NCBI RefSeq assembly: GCF_000348685.1
Contig: NZ_ANLA01000018.1
Coordinates: forward strand, 1-50,827
Length of the DNA stretch: 50,827 nucleotides
Origin: Xanthomarina gelatinilytica
GTDB taxonomy: Bacteria > Bacteroidota > Bacteroidia > Flavobacteriales > Flavobacteriaceae
Direction: 5' to 3'
A model generated the notes under the pieces. The model worked only from the letters and a program-made list of their open reading frames with translations. It was not told where the DNA came from and did not search any database. Made by a program: the position numbers and the translations under genes. Of the stretch, positions 19,493 to 27,425 are shown in pieces (position 1 is the first letter of the stretch; the number at the start of each line of letters is the position of its first letter).

Positions 19493-20659
19493 TTACACAG
19501 AAAAATATACATAATAACTATAAATAAATGCTGCTGCCGAAATAATGATCCCAAACATAAAAACGGTATAGGTAATCCGTAACAACTTATATTTTCTGTT
19601 AAGTACGAGACCTAAATAATACAAATCCTTAGTAAGCGAATTGTATAAGGTTTCTTCGTTTTCCATTAAATAGTCGATTCCCCATTCAAAATCTTGCAAA
19701 CTCATTTTTTGAAAGTTCCCAAAAAATAGAATGTTGGTTTTCTTTTCTTTGATCATCTCCTTGGTGATGGCCACATTGGATATTTTTGGTCGTGTGGACA
19801 AAACGGACAATACCACTGAAGCTACGCTAAACAACATTAATATTAAAGTTGGATATACTAAAAATAAATTAGACGGACTATCCAGTTTTGGGATTAAGTT
19901 GGACAGGGCAACCGAAATAATAATGGCATTTACCGATAGTAAAATATTGGCTTTGGTATCGGCAATGGCACTTAGTTCTATATGGTTTTTTAATTGAACC
20001 CGAAACATGGTCTCTATACCTCTACCAAATCTTGAACTTTTATCTTTTTTCTTTTCTTTGGCCAACAGTTTATCTATTTTTTTCTGAACTTCCAATTGGT
20101 TGATCTCTTTTTTAGGTTGCCACAATTGTTTTGCAGAATTGGAATAAAACGAGTGGTTTTTAAGAAACACCAAATTTTGTTGCAACCATTCTATTTCAGA
20201 AATATGCTTATGGTTTTTGGCATTTATTTCTTTCATTAAATTACCCGAAATCTCTATAAAATTTTCTGAAGCGATATGACCACAATCGGCATCTTTAATA
20301 ATTGCTTCTAATTTATGTTTGGGCTTAAACTCACTTTTAGTGGCCAAAATCAATTGTTCCACTAGGCTTAACAAGTCTTCAGGCACCTCTTGTTGCTTTA
20401 AAAAAGAAATGGCTATTGTTACACTCTCTTCTTCGTGACCTTGATCTGTATAGATATAGCCTACATCATGAAACCAAGCTGCAAGCTTTAAAGCCATGGT
20501 TTCTTGTTCTGTACAAGCTTCCAGGCTTGCCAATTCTTCAATATTGGCTACCACACGTCTGGTATGAATGGCATTATGGTAATAATTTGTAGCTGCCAGC
20601 TGTTTGTTTAACAGGTCTACGACGTAGGTTTCCACTTGGAGTAATAGCGCTTCTTTCAT
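19493..20659 (-). CDS. HD phosphohydrolase fused to Pycsar-effector-like (DUF5706) membrane module
   Basis: 388 residues. The N-terminal HD domain shows H32 (YYHNAIHTRRV), H64-D65 (AWFHDVGY) and D123/D125 (IIKDADCGH), so the metal-dependent phosphohydrolase site looks intact. After a lysine-rich linker, residues ~215-388 match the PycTM/DUF5706 module: IADTKANILLSVNAIIISVA, with membrane segments near 233-256, 264-288 and 361-386. Free-standing PycTM modules are membrane effectors of Pycsar anti-phage systems, triggered by cCMP or cUMP. Here the module is tied to an HD domain and no cyclase gene is near. It may be a housekeeping relative that senses or degrades a nucleotide. First gene of the operon. 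Confidence 0.85.
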   Translation of the reverse strand: MKEALLLQVETYVVDLLNKQLAATNYYHNAIHTRRVVANIEELASLEACTEQETMALKLAAWFHDVGYIYTDQGHEEESVTIAISFLKQQEVPEDLLSLVEQLILATKSEFKPKHKLEAIIKDADCGHIASENFIEISGNLMKEINAKNHKHISEIEWLQQNLVFLKNHSFYSNSAKQLWQPKKEINQLEVQKKIDKLLAKEKKKDKSSRFGRGIETMFRVQLKNHIELSAIADTKANILLSVNAIIISVALSNLIPKLDSPSNLFLVYPTLILMLFSVASVVLSVLSTRPKISNVAITKEMIKEKKTNILFFGNFQKMSLQDFEWGIDYLMENEETLYNSLTKDLYYLGLVLNRKYKLLRITYTVFMFGIIISAAAFIYSYYVYFSV

Positions 20660-20663
20660 ATTA

Positions 20664-20697
20664 CAAATTTACAAGGTTTGGTATTTAAAAACACAAT
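20664..20697 (-). promoter_or_regulatory. Candidate promoter of the HD/GAF/phosphoesterase operon
   Basis: Read on the minus strand, TAAATTTG (20671-20664) matches the -7 box TAnnTTTG. ATTG (20697-20694) lies 22 bases upstream, at the expected -33 distance. The -7 box ends only four bases before the ATG, which would give a nearly leaderless mRNA. Confidence 0.45.
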
Positions 20698-20852
20698 GTC
20701 TGTCATCTTTTAAGGTTTTATTTGACAAAGCGTTCCCTAAAATACTATAAATAGGAATGATATAAAATAACAGTCCAAATTTGTTTTTCTGTGCATCAAA
20801 CTTATTAGACGAAACAAACTCTGAAAACTTATGATAATTTAAAAATAACAGT

Positions 20853-20885
20853 AAAAAAAAAGAACTCTTACAAGTCCTTTTTTTT
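20853..20885 (-). terminator. Terminator of the copper/silver operon
   Basis: An A-run, AGAACT and AGTCCT, then a T-run form an inverted repeat with one mismatch around a short loop, directly downstream of the last gene of the minus-strand metal operon. The A and T runs make it usable in both directions. Confidence 0.6.
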
Positions 20886-20902
20886 CTGTAATTGATTGTT
20901 AA

Positions 20903-21382
20903 TTAATGAACCTCTGCTTTTATTTCACCTGACTGGTTCATCATCATGCTGTGATCGTATTTACAACAGTCTGGTAGATTTTTGTAGGCTTCTTCACTTC
21001 CAGTAACCTTTTCGGTATCATAACCAGATGCAGCTATGGCATGGTGAATAGCCATAACATCGGTTTTGGTGTCATCAAAAGACACATCTATTTTCTTTTT
21101 ATCCACATCCCAAGTGGCTTTGGCAACTCCTTCAACGCCATTGGCAGCTTTTTCTATGGTTTTTTTGCACATGCCACAATTTCCCCTTACACCAAAAGAT
21201 ACATCTGTAAATGCCATGTCTTTACTCATTTCGGTGCTTGGTGTTGTTGTTTCTTGTTTCGCTTCATTTTTACAGGCCGTTACACCTAATACCGCAATTA
21301 CAGCGACACTTAAAATTGCTTTTTTACTCACGTTGATTGCATTATTGTTTTTGTGTTCCTGGTTTTTGTTTAAAAAATTCAT
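20903..21382 (-). CDS. Lipoprotein with heavy-metal-associated (HMA) domain
   Basis: 159 residues. A lipobox (VLGVTAC, Cys37) follows a hydrophobic stretch, so export and lipid anchoring are predicted. The HMA domain at ~58-125 has its CxxC metal site (RGNCGMCKKTIEKA) and the βαββαβ pattern. The C-terminal tail adds a Cys-Cys pair and His/Met residues (NLPDCCKYDHSMMM), possible extra Cu(I) ligands. It is the last gene of the metal operon, 35 bases after the adaptor gene. It probably buffers or hands copper to the efflux system in the periplasm (inference). Confidence 0.88.
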   Translation of the reverse strand: MNFLNKNQEHKNNNAINVSKKAILSVAVIAVLGVTACKNEAKQETTTPSTEMSKDMAFTDVSFGVRGNCGMCKKTIEKAANGVEGVAKATWDVDKKKIDVSFDDTKTDVMAIHHAIAASGYDTEKVTGSEEAYKNLPDCCKYDHSMMMNQSGEIKAEVH

Positions 21383-21417
21383 TGTTTTAAAATTTAATTG
21401 TTATTATTTGTCTTTAC

Positions 21418-23187
21418 TTAATCTATTACTTGTTTGACTTCGCCACAGGTGAGCATGGCTTCACCAAAATAAGGATTGATTACCTTTTTTTCTTTGCTTA
21501 ACCAATACGCACCTTGGTTGTTATCTGCCATAGGACAAAATTGAAGATAGGCCGTTTCATTGATGCCAAATACTTCCAGGGCTTTTGTTAATTTTGCTGA
21601 TAACTGTTTAAAGAAGTCTCTTTGTGAAGGTATGCTTGAAGCTTTAGAAATTGAAACAGCCGATGTTCTCAAGTCGTTTTCCAATGCCATCCATTGCTTG
21701 TGTGCTTCACCCTTTAAAAGTTCCATATCTATTTCAGATAAATGGCTTAGGAAATTATTTGAAGCTGTTACAACACGTTTGGAATCTTCCTTAACCAAAG
21801 CATCTTTTAAAGCAATATAATCATTAAAAACAAGACTTAATTGTGCTTGAAAGTCCCCTGACACTTCCATACGTTCATGTATATTAACCTGTTTGCTGTC
21901 TGTATTGGAAGCATGGTCTCCCGAATGTTCTTGGTGACCTGTCATTGTTTTGTTTCCCTCCTTATTCATCATGGATTTTTTACCTTGCAATTGTGCTGCA
22001 GCATCCACAGTAAAAGTTCCATGAGTCACTATCTCATTTCCAACAAACACGCCATCCACAACTTCATAAGTGTCTCCTATTTTATTACCTAAAACCACTT
22101 CCTGCATTTCAAAAACAGGTTGGTTTGGCTGGGTTTTTAAATACACTACAGATCGTTTACCAGTCCATAACACAGCAGATGCAGGAATTGTCAATACATC
22201 CTCATTTTTCTTTAAACCACCTTCAATGCTGGCAGTAACAAACATGCCTGGTTTAAATTTAAGATCCTTATTATCTAGTACCACACGGAGAGTTACGGTT
22301 CTTGTCTGGGTATTTAATACTGGGTTTATAAAATCTACTGTTCCTGTGAATTCTTTATTGGGATAGGCTTTGGCAGTAACAATTACCTGCTGTCCTCTTT
22401 TTAATAAATCAATCTGATTTTCATACACATCAAAATTGGCCCATACCGAATTGAGGTTGGCTATCTTTAAAAGAGGTTCTCCTTGTTTAACATAATCGCC
22501 TTGTGCCACCAATTTTTCAGTAACCGTTCCAGAAACAGTAGCATAAACAGACACGTTTTCTTGTACTTTACCAGTGGTTTCAATGTGATTGATTTGACTT
22601 TCAGATAGTTTCCATAATTTCAACTTATTCCTAACTGCTTGATATAATTCGGGTTGTGAATTTTTTATTGACGCTGCTGTTATCAATTCTTGTTGTGCTG
22701 CATACAGTTCTGGTGAATAAATGCTTGCCAATAACTGACCTTTAGAAACCGTTTCGCCTGTAGCGCTCACGTACAATTGTTCTATTCTACCTGAAACATA
22801 ACTTACCTGAACGGCATTGGCCTTTTCATTTTCAGCAATTTTACCTGATAATGTCAAAACATTACCTTCTACGTTGCCTTTACCAATAATACTGGTTTGA
22901 ATATTGGCCAAGGCCATGGCATTATCTGTTAACTTAAACTGGTTTGCCAACAAACCATCACTTCCTGTTTCGGCAGGAATTAAATCCATACCACAAATAG
23001 GGCAATCACCTGGTTCTGGCTGCATAATTTGTGGATGCATGGAACAGGTCCACATTTGATTGGTTTCTGCAACAGCTTCGTGATTATGGTCTGTTTCATT
23101 TTTTGAAGAACCACCAAATAATACCCAACCCAAAAGTATGCCTGCCGCTAGCAAACCTATGTATATAACTATTTTATTATTTTTCAT
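21418..23187 (-). CDS. cusB: CusB-type RND periplasmic adaptor with metal-binding and DUF3347 domains
   Basis: 589 residues. An N-terminal membrane anchor is followed by a heavy-metal-binding domain (WTCSMHPQI...CPICGMDLIP, ~46-73). A membrane-fusion-protein body comes next (~100-405; lipoyl/barrel-sandwich, helical hairpin, beta-barrel). The C-terminal ~160 residues are DUF3347, common on Bacteroidota copper adaptors, with Cys pairs FCPMA and LTCGE. The adaptor joins the RND pump to the outer-membrane channel and loads metal. A His/Met-rich linker (GHQEHSGDHASN) lies between body and DUF3347. It overlaps the preceding DUF305 gene by 11 bases, which suggests translational coupling. Confidence 0.9.
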   Translation of the reverse strand: MKNNKIVIYIGLLAAGILLGWVLFGGSSKNETDHNHEAVAETNQMWTCSMHPQIMQPEPGDCPICGMDLIPAETGSDGLLANQFKLTDNAMALANIQTSIIGKGNVEGNVLTLSGKIAENEKANAVQVSYVSGRIEQLYVSATGETVSKGQLLASIYSPELYAAQQELITAASIKNSQPELYQAVRNKLKLWKLSESQINHIETTGKVQENVSVYATVSGTVTEKLVAQGDYVKQGEPLLKIANLNSVWANFDVYENQIDLLKRGQQVIVTAKAYPNKEFTGTVDFINPVLNTQTRTVTLRVVLDNKDLKFKPGMFVTASIEGGLKKNEDVLTIPASAVLWTGKRSVVYLKTQPNQPVFEMQEVVLGNKIGDTYEVVDGVFVGNEIVTHGTFTVDAAAQLQGKKSMMNKEGNKTMTGHQEHSGDHASNTDSKQVNIHERMEVSGDFQAQLSLVFNDYIALKDALVKEDSKRVVTASNNFLSHLSEIDMELLKGEAHKQWMALENDLRTSAVSISKASSIPSQRDFFKQLSAKLTKALEVFGINETAYLQFCPMADNNQGAYWLSKEKKVINPYFGEAMLTCGEVKQVID

Positions 23188-23659
23188 TTTCCAATCGTTT
23201 AATCATGGCTTTCATTTGCTCAATTTCCTTACGTTGTGCTTCAATAATTTCATTAGCCAACTTCTTCACCTCTGGGTCTTGAATTGCTGCTCGTTCACTG
23301 GTTAAAATAGCAATGGAATGATGTGGTATCATGGCTTTCATCCAAAGGACATCTCCAATTATTGGCGCTTGCATCCTTACCAATCCCAATGCACTTATAA
23401 ATAGTATGAAACTACCTGCCAATATGGCGAGGTTCTTTTTTTTATCGTTATACATGTTACGCATAAAAAACCACATGATAACTGCCATAGTTGAAATACC
23501 AAGACACGTCATATAGAATCGTGTTAAGCTAAACCATACATGGTCTATGGCATAGGTGTTTAGATACATGGTGACGTACATGGCCACAAATGAGCAAGCC
23601 AACATGATAAAGAAGGTTTTGTAATTTCCTTTATTTAAGTGTTCTTTTGAATTTTCCAT
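23177..23659 (-). CDS. DUF305 membrane protein
   Basis: 160 residues with three hydrophobic segments (~15-37, ~42-64, ~75-95), then a soluble helical tail. The tail holds the DUF305 signature MKAMIPHHSIAILTSERA (~108-125), a His/Met-rich motif found next to copper-handling genes. A direct metal-binding role is inferred from that motif and context; no enzymatic activity is established. It sits between copA (18 bases upstream in the operon) and cusB (overlapping). Confidence 0.88.
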   Translation of the reverse strand: MENSKEHLNKGNYKTFFIMLACSFVAMYVTMYLNTYAIDHVWFSLTRFYMTCLGISTMAVIMWFFMRNMYNDKKKNLAILAGSFILFISALGLVRMQAPIIGDVLWMKAMIPHHSIAILTSERAAIQDPEVKKLANEIIEAQRKEIEQMKAMIKRLENEK

Positions 23660-23677
23660 TTTAATTTGTTTTAAAAG

Positions 23678-26194
23678 TTAAATATTAACTGTTCTTAATC
23701 GCAGTGCATTGGCAATAACCGACACCGAACTAAAGCTCATGGCCAAAGCAGCAATCATGGGCGACAGCAATATTCCGAAAACCGGAAATAAAACACCTGC
23801 AGCCACTGGCACTCCCAAGGTGTTATAAATCAATGCGAAAAATAAATTTTGTTTGATGTTTTTCATTACAGCATGACTTAGGTTTTTGGCTTTTACAATG
23901 CCGTGTAAATCGCCTTTAACCAAGGTTATCATAGCGCTTTCAATAGCCACATCGGTTCCTGTTCCCATGGCAATACCAACATCACTTTTTGCCAATGCTG
24001 GTGCATCGTTAATGCCATCTCCAGCCATAGCAACCACTTTACCTTGTTGTTGCAGTTTCTCTACTTCTTTGAGCTTGTCCTCTGGCAGCATACTGGCTTT
24101 AAAATCTGCCAGATTTAATTCTGTTGCCACGGCTTGTGCAGTATCGTGATTATCTCCTGTAAGCATAATGACTGCTATCCCTTTATCCTGAAGGGTTTTA
24201 ATAGCCTTGGCGCTGGTTGTTTTTATTTTATCGCCAATCACCACATAACCAACTACAACTGTATCAATTGCCAAATACGAAACCGTTTTGCCTTGTTTTT
24301 GATAGGTTTTTGCCTCATTCTCCATTTCTGAAGAAATTTTAGCGTTGGCATGCTGCATCATTTCTGGGTTTCCTAAGGCTATGGGTTTTCCATTTACTTG
24401 TCCTTCCACTCCTTTACCTGTAACAGCACTAAAGTTTTCAGATTTTAATATTTCTGTTTTCTTTTCTTTACCATATTTTACGGTAGCCTCAGCCAGTGGA
24501 TGTTCTGAATTACTATTTAACGACACAATATATTGCAGTACCTCAGCTTCGGTAAAACCTGCCTTGCCAGCAGGCAGGTCATCTCCAAAAGCACCTATTT
24601 TTTCAACCGTTGGTTTGCCTTCGGTAATGGTTCCTGTTTTATCAATGATTAAAGTGTCCACCTTGTCCATTTTTTCCAGTGCTTCGGCATTTTTAATAAG
24701 CACGCCATTTTGCGCACCTCTACCCACTCCTACCATCACAGACATTGGTGTGGCTAATCCTAAAGCACACGGACAGGCAATAATTAGCACTGCAATGGCA
24801 TTTACAAAGGCGTACACATAAACAGGTTCTGGACCCCAAAGTGCCCAAACTATAAAAGTTAACACTGAAATAATCACCACAGCAGGCACAAAATACCCAG
24901 ATACTTTATCGGCTAAATTTTGAATAGGCGCACGACTTCTGCTGGCATCGTTCACCATGTGGATAATTTGGGAAAGCAAAGTGTCGCTCCCAATTTTTTC
25001 GGCTTTCATCAAGAACACTTGATTCCCGTTTATGGTCCCACTGCTTACTTTATCATTAACCGACTTGTTTACGGGAATGGGTTCTCCTGTAATCATGGAT
25101 TCGTCAATGGTGGTTTCACCTTCGGTAATCGAACCATCCACAGGAATTTTATCACCTGGTCTTACTTTTAGGATATCTCCTAATTCAATGTGATCGATAC
25201 TCACTTCCACATCTTCACCATCCACTACCTTTATGGCTTTGTTTGGCGCCAATTTTAACAGTTCCTTTACTGCCGAATTGGTTTTGCTATGAGCTCGCGC
25301 TTCCAACAATTGCCCTAATAATACGAGTGTTAAAATTACTGTCGCTGCTTCAAAATAGACGTGCACTGCACCAGATTCCGATAAGAACTGCTCTGGAAAC
25401 ACCTCTGGAAAGAACATGCCAAACACGCTAAACAACCAAGCGACACCTGCTCCAATCCCAATAAGGGTGAACATGTTTAAGTTCCAAGTTTTGATACTTC
25501 TATATGCACGTTCAAAAAACATCCATGTGGCATAAAATACCACTGGAATGGACAATACAAATTGAATCCAGTTCCAGTTTTTTTGATGCATGATTTCAAA
25601 TAGTGGATTGTTGGCAAGCATTTCACTCATGGCAATGATGAAAATGGGCAATGTGAATATGGATGCAATCCAGAATTTCTTTAATAGCTTTTTATAAGTT
25701 TTCTCTTCAGAAGACAAATCTGCTTGCATGGGTACCAAATCCATATCGCAAATAGGACATGAACCTGCTTCATCTTTTACTACTTCGGGATGCATGGGAC
25801 AGGTCCATTGCTCGGATTGGGTTGACGATAAATTCTGTTCCTCAACCAAATCCATACCACAAACCGGACAATCGCCTGGTTTGTCATACGTTTTATCACC
25901 TTCACAATGCATGGGACAATAAAAGGTGCCTGTGCCTTTACCTTTGGGTGTTTTTACTTTTTTATCTTGAGTTGGTTTTTCGTCAAGCTTATGTATACTG
26001 TATCTGTCACCATCATTTTTTAAGGCTTCTTGAAAAGTTTCTAAAGGAATATGTGATGCCATTTCGATTGTCGCTTCTGCTTTTTCTAAATCGACTGTTG
26101 CTTTTGAAACACCTTTTACTTTAGAAAGTGTTTCTTCTACGTGAGTACGACAACCATTGCAGGTCATTCCGTGTATGTGATATGTGTGTGTCAT
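23678..26194 (-). CDS. copA: Cu(I)-exporting P1B-type ATPase
   Basis: 838 residues. An N-terminal HMA domain (GMTCNGC, Cys12/Cys15) is followed by two heavy-metal-binding modules (CPMH...CPVCGMDLV ~91-116; CPMH...CPICDMDLV ~126-150). The catalytic core is complete: TGES-type loop as TGEP, CPC (~474, IACPCALGLATP), DKTGT (~519), SEHPLAEA and GDGINDAPALA. TM7 Tyr-Asn (LIYNTLG) and the TM8 Met/Ser-Ser motif (AMSFSSV) fit the Cu(I) class (P1B-1). It pumps cytosolic Cu(I), possibly Ag(I), outward using ATP. Just after DKTGT, residues ~538-546 (DDLPAGKAG) look like an in-frame repeat insertion. It starts 2 bases after the permease gene. Confidence 0.93.
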   Translation of the reverse strand: MTHTYHIHGMTCNGCRTHVEETLSKVKGVSKATVDLEKAEATIEMASHIPLETFQEALKNDGDRYSIHKLDEKPTQDKKVKTPKGKGTGTFYCPMHCEGDKTYDKPGDCPVCGMDLVEEQNLSSTQSEQWTCPMHPEVVKDEAGSCPICDMDLVPMQADLSSEEKTYKKLLKKFWIASIFTLPIFIIAMSEMLANNPLFEIMHQKNWNWIQFVLSIPVVFYATWMFFERAYRSIKTWNLNMFTLIGIGAGVAWLFSVFGMFFPEVFPEQFLSESGAVHVYFEAATVILTLVLLGQLLEARAHSKTNSAVKELLKLAPNKAIKVVDGEDVEVSIDHIELGDILKVRPGDKIPVDGSITEGETTIDESMITGEPIPVNKSVNDKVSSGTINGNQVFLMKAEKIGSDTLLSQIIHMVNDASRSRAPIQNLADKVSGYFVPAVVIISVLTFIVWALWGPEPVYVYAFVNAIAVLIIACPCALGLATPMSVMVGVGRGAQNGVLIKNAEALEKMDKVDTLIIDKTGTITEGKPTVEKIGAFGDDLPAGKAGFTEAEVLQYIVSLNSNSEHPLAEATVKYGKEKKTEILKSENFSAVTGKGVEGQVNGKPIALGNPEMMQHANAKISSEMENEAKTYQKQGKTVSYLAIDTVVVGYVVIGDKIKTTSAKAIKTLQDKGIAVIMLTGDNHDTAQAVATELNLADFKASMLPEDKLKEVEKLQQQGKVVAMAGDGINDAPALAKSDVGIAMGTGTDVAIESAMITLVKGDLHGIVKAKNLSHAVMKNIKQNLFFALIYNTLGVPVAAGVLFPVFGILLSPMIAALAMSFSSVSVIANALRLRTVNI
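24557..24579. repeat. Palindromic repeat inserted in frame in copA
   Basis: Arms ACCTGCC (24557-24563) and GGCAGGT (24573-24579) flank a short centre that itself has TGC/GCA symmetry. On the coding strand it reads as DLPAGKAG, placed between the conserved blocks ending EKIGAFGD and beginning FTEAEVLQY. Such G+C-rich palindromes scattered in Bacteroidota genomes can lie in frame inside genes (known to me only from general experience). Confidence 0.7.
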
Positions 26195-26196
26195 AA

Positions 26197-27423
26197 TTAC
26201 TGAATAAAAAATTTAACAATTAAACCTCCTGCCAGCCAAACATAGCAGAAGAAAGCAGCATATTTTAAAATAGATTCAAGTAGTTTGCTTTTGGGTGCCA
26301 TTTCGCTCATATTATGCTCTACATCTTTCTTTTTAAAAAACCCTAAATAAACCAAATATGCTGAAATAGCTAAAAAAGCGAGGTTTAAAAAGAATGTGTA
26401 ATCTAATTTAAAATATTCACTGTCTTGAATCTTAACTTGTGATGGATCTGGTAAGATTTGAAACAAATCAAACGCATAGTGCAATGCCAGAGACGTCCCT
26501 ATTAAAGCTGTAAAAAGCAAAAACAGAATGAACAACGACATTTTCCATCCATAATAACGTGCATTGATTCGCAATACTGGAAAAACCACTAAATCGCTAA
26601 ATATAAAAGCCATGACGCCAGCAAAACTGACTCCTTTTCCAAATAATAACGCAGCCAAAGGAATGTTCCCCATGGACCCGATAAACGTTAAAAAAGCTGC
26701 AATAGGCCCTACAATGATATGTTCCAAAATCTCAAAAAAAGTAAAATCGGTATTTCCATTGCCACTATTGATAAAGAGCGTTTGAAAGAACGAATCTGGC
26801 ACAAAAGCGGCCACTATACCTGCAATGGTAAACCCAACTGTTACATCTTTCCATACCATCTGCCATTCCATCTTGTACTTTTTGGCAACTCGTGCCCAAC
26901 TATTCTCACTTTGGATTTGTTGTTTCCAATCCTTTTTATCCATGCTCTCATCATCACTTTCACTTTCAAGGTTCTTTCTGGCTTTTGCTATTAATTTTTT
27001 AGGATTGATTACACGTATAAGAATCCAACATATAACAATCAATAAAATTCCTCCAACATATTCGCCAACTACAAATTGCCAACCCAGAAAAATGGAAATA
27101 ATTATTCCCAACTCAATCACCAAATTGGTTGAGGCCAATAAAAAGGCCATGGAAGACACAAAACTTGCCCCTTTTTTAAAGATCGATTTTGCAGAAGCCA
27201 ATGCAGCAAAACTGCACGAACTACTGATGAAACCAAAAAACGTTCCCAAAAGCACACTCTTGCCTTCATCCTTTCCCATGGTTTTTTGCATACGTTTTTC
27301 TGTGACAAAAATTTGGATCATACTACTAATAATATACCCTAAAATAAATGCCCAAAGCGCCATCCAGAAAAACCCTGTGCTTGTGTAAGCAGCTTCAGCC
27401 CATTGTTTTAAAAAATTGTCCAT
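26197..27423 (-). CDS. Permease of the ArsP/UPF0718 (PF03773) type
   Basis: 408 residues with about eight membrane spans split by a charged cytoplasmic loop (~145-185, KARKNLESESDDESMDKKDW). The FFGFISSSCSFAALASAKS motif (~60-75) is the Ser/Cys signature of this permease family, repeated more weakly in the second half (GSMGNIPLAALLFGKG). Relatives include ArsP-type organoarsenical permeases and uncharacterised metal-locus permeases. Substrate here is unknown; the operon suggests copper, silver or a metal complex. It sits 2 bases from both neighbours. Confidence 0.85.
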   Translation of the reverse strand: MDNFLKQWAEAAYTSTGFFWMALWAFILGYIISSMIQIFVTEKRMQKTMGKDEGKSVLLGTFFGFISSSCSFAALASAKSIFKKGASFVSSMAFLLASTNLVIELGIIISIFLGWQFVVGEYVGGILLIVICWILIRVINPKKLIAKARKNLESESDDESMDKKDWKQQIQSENSWARVAKKYKMEWQMVWKDVTVGFTIAGIVAAFVPDSFFQTLFINSGNGNTDFTFFEILEHIIVGPIAAFLTFIGSMGNIPLAALLFGKGVSFAGVMAFIFSDLVVFPVLRINARYYGWKMSLFILFLLFTALIGTSLALHYAFDLFQILPDPSQVKIQDSEYFKLDYTFFLNLAFLAISAYLVYLGFFKKKDVEHNMSEMAPKSKLLESILKYAAFFCYVWLAGGLIVKFFIQ

Positions 27424-27425
27424 AA

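Noticed and set aside
19493-20659. A complete Pycsar anti-phage system
   Set aside because: Only the PycTM-like module is present; no nucleotidyl cyclase lies in the window and the HD fusion differs from known effectors.
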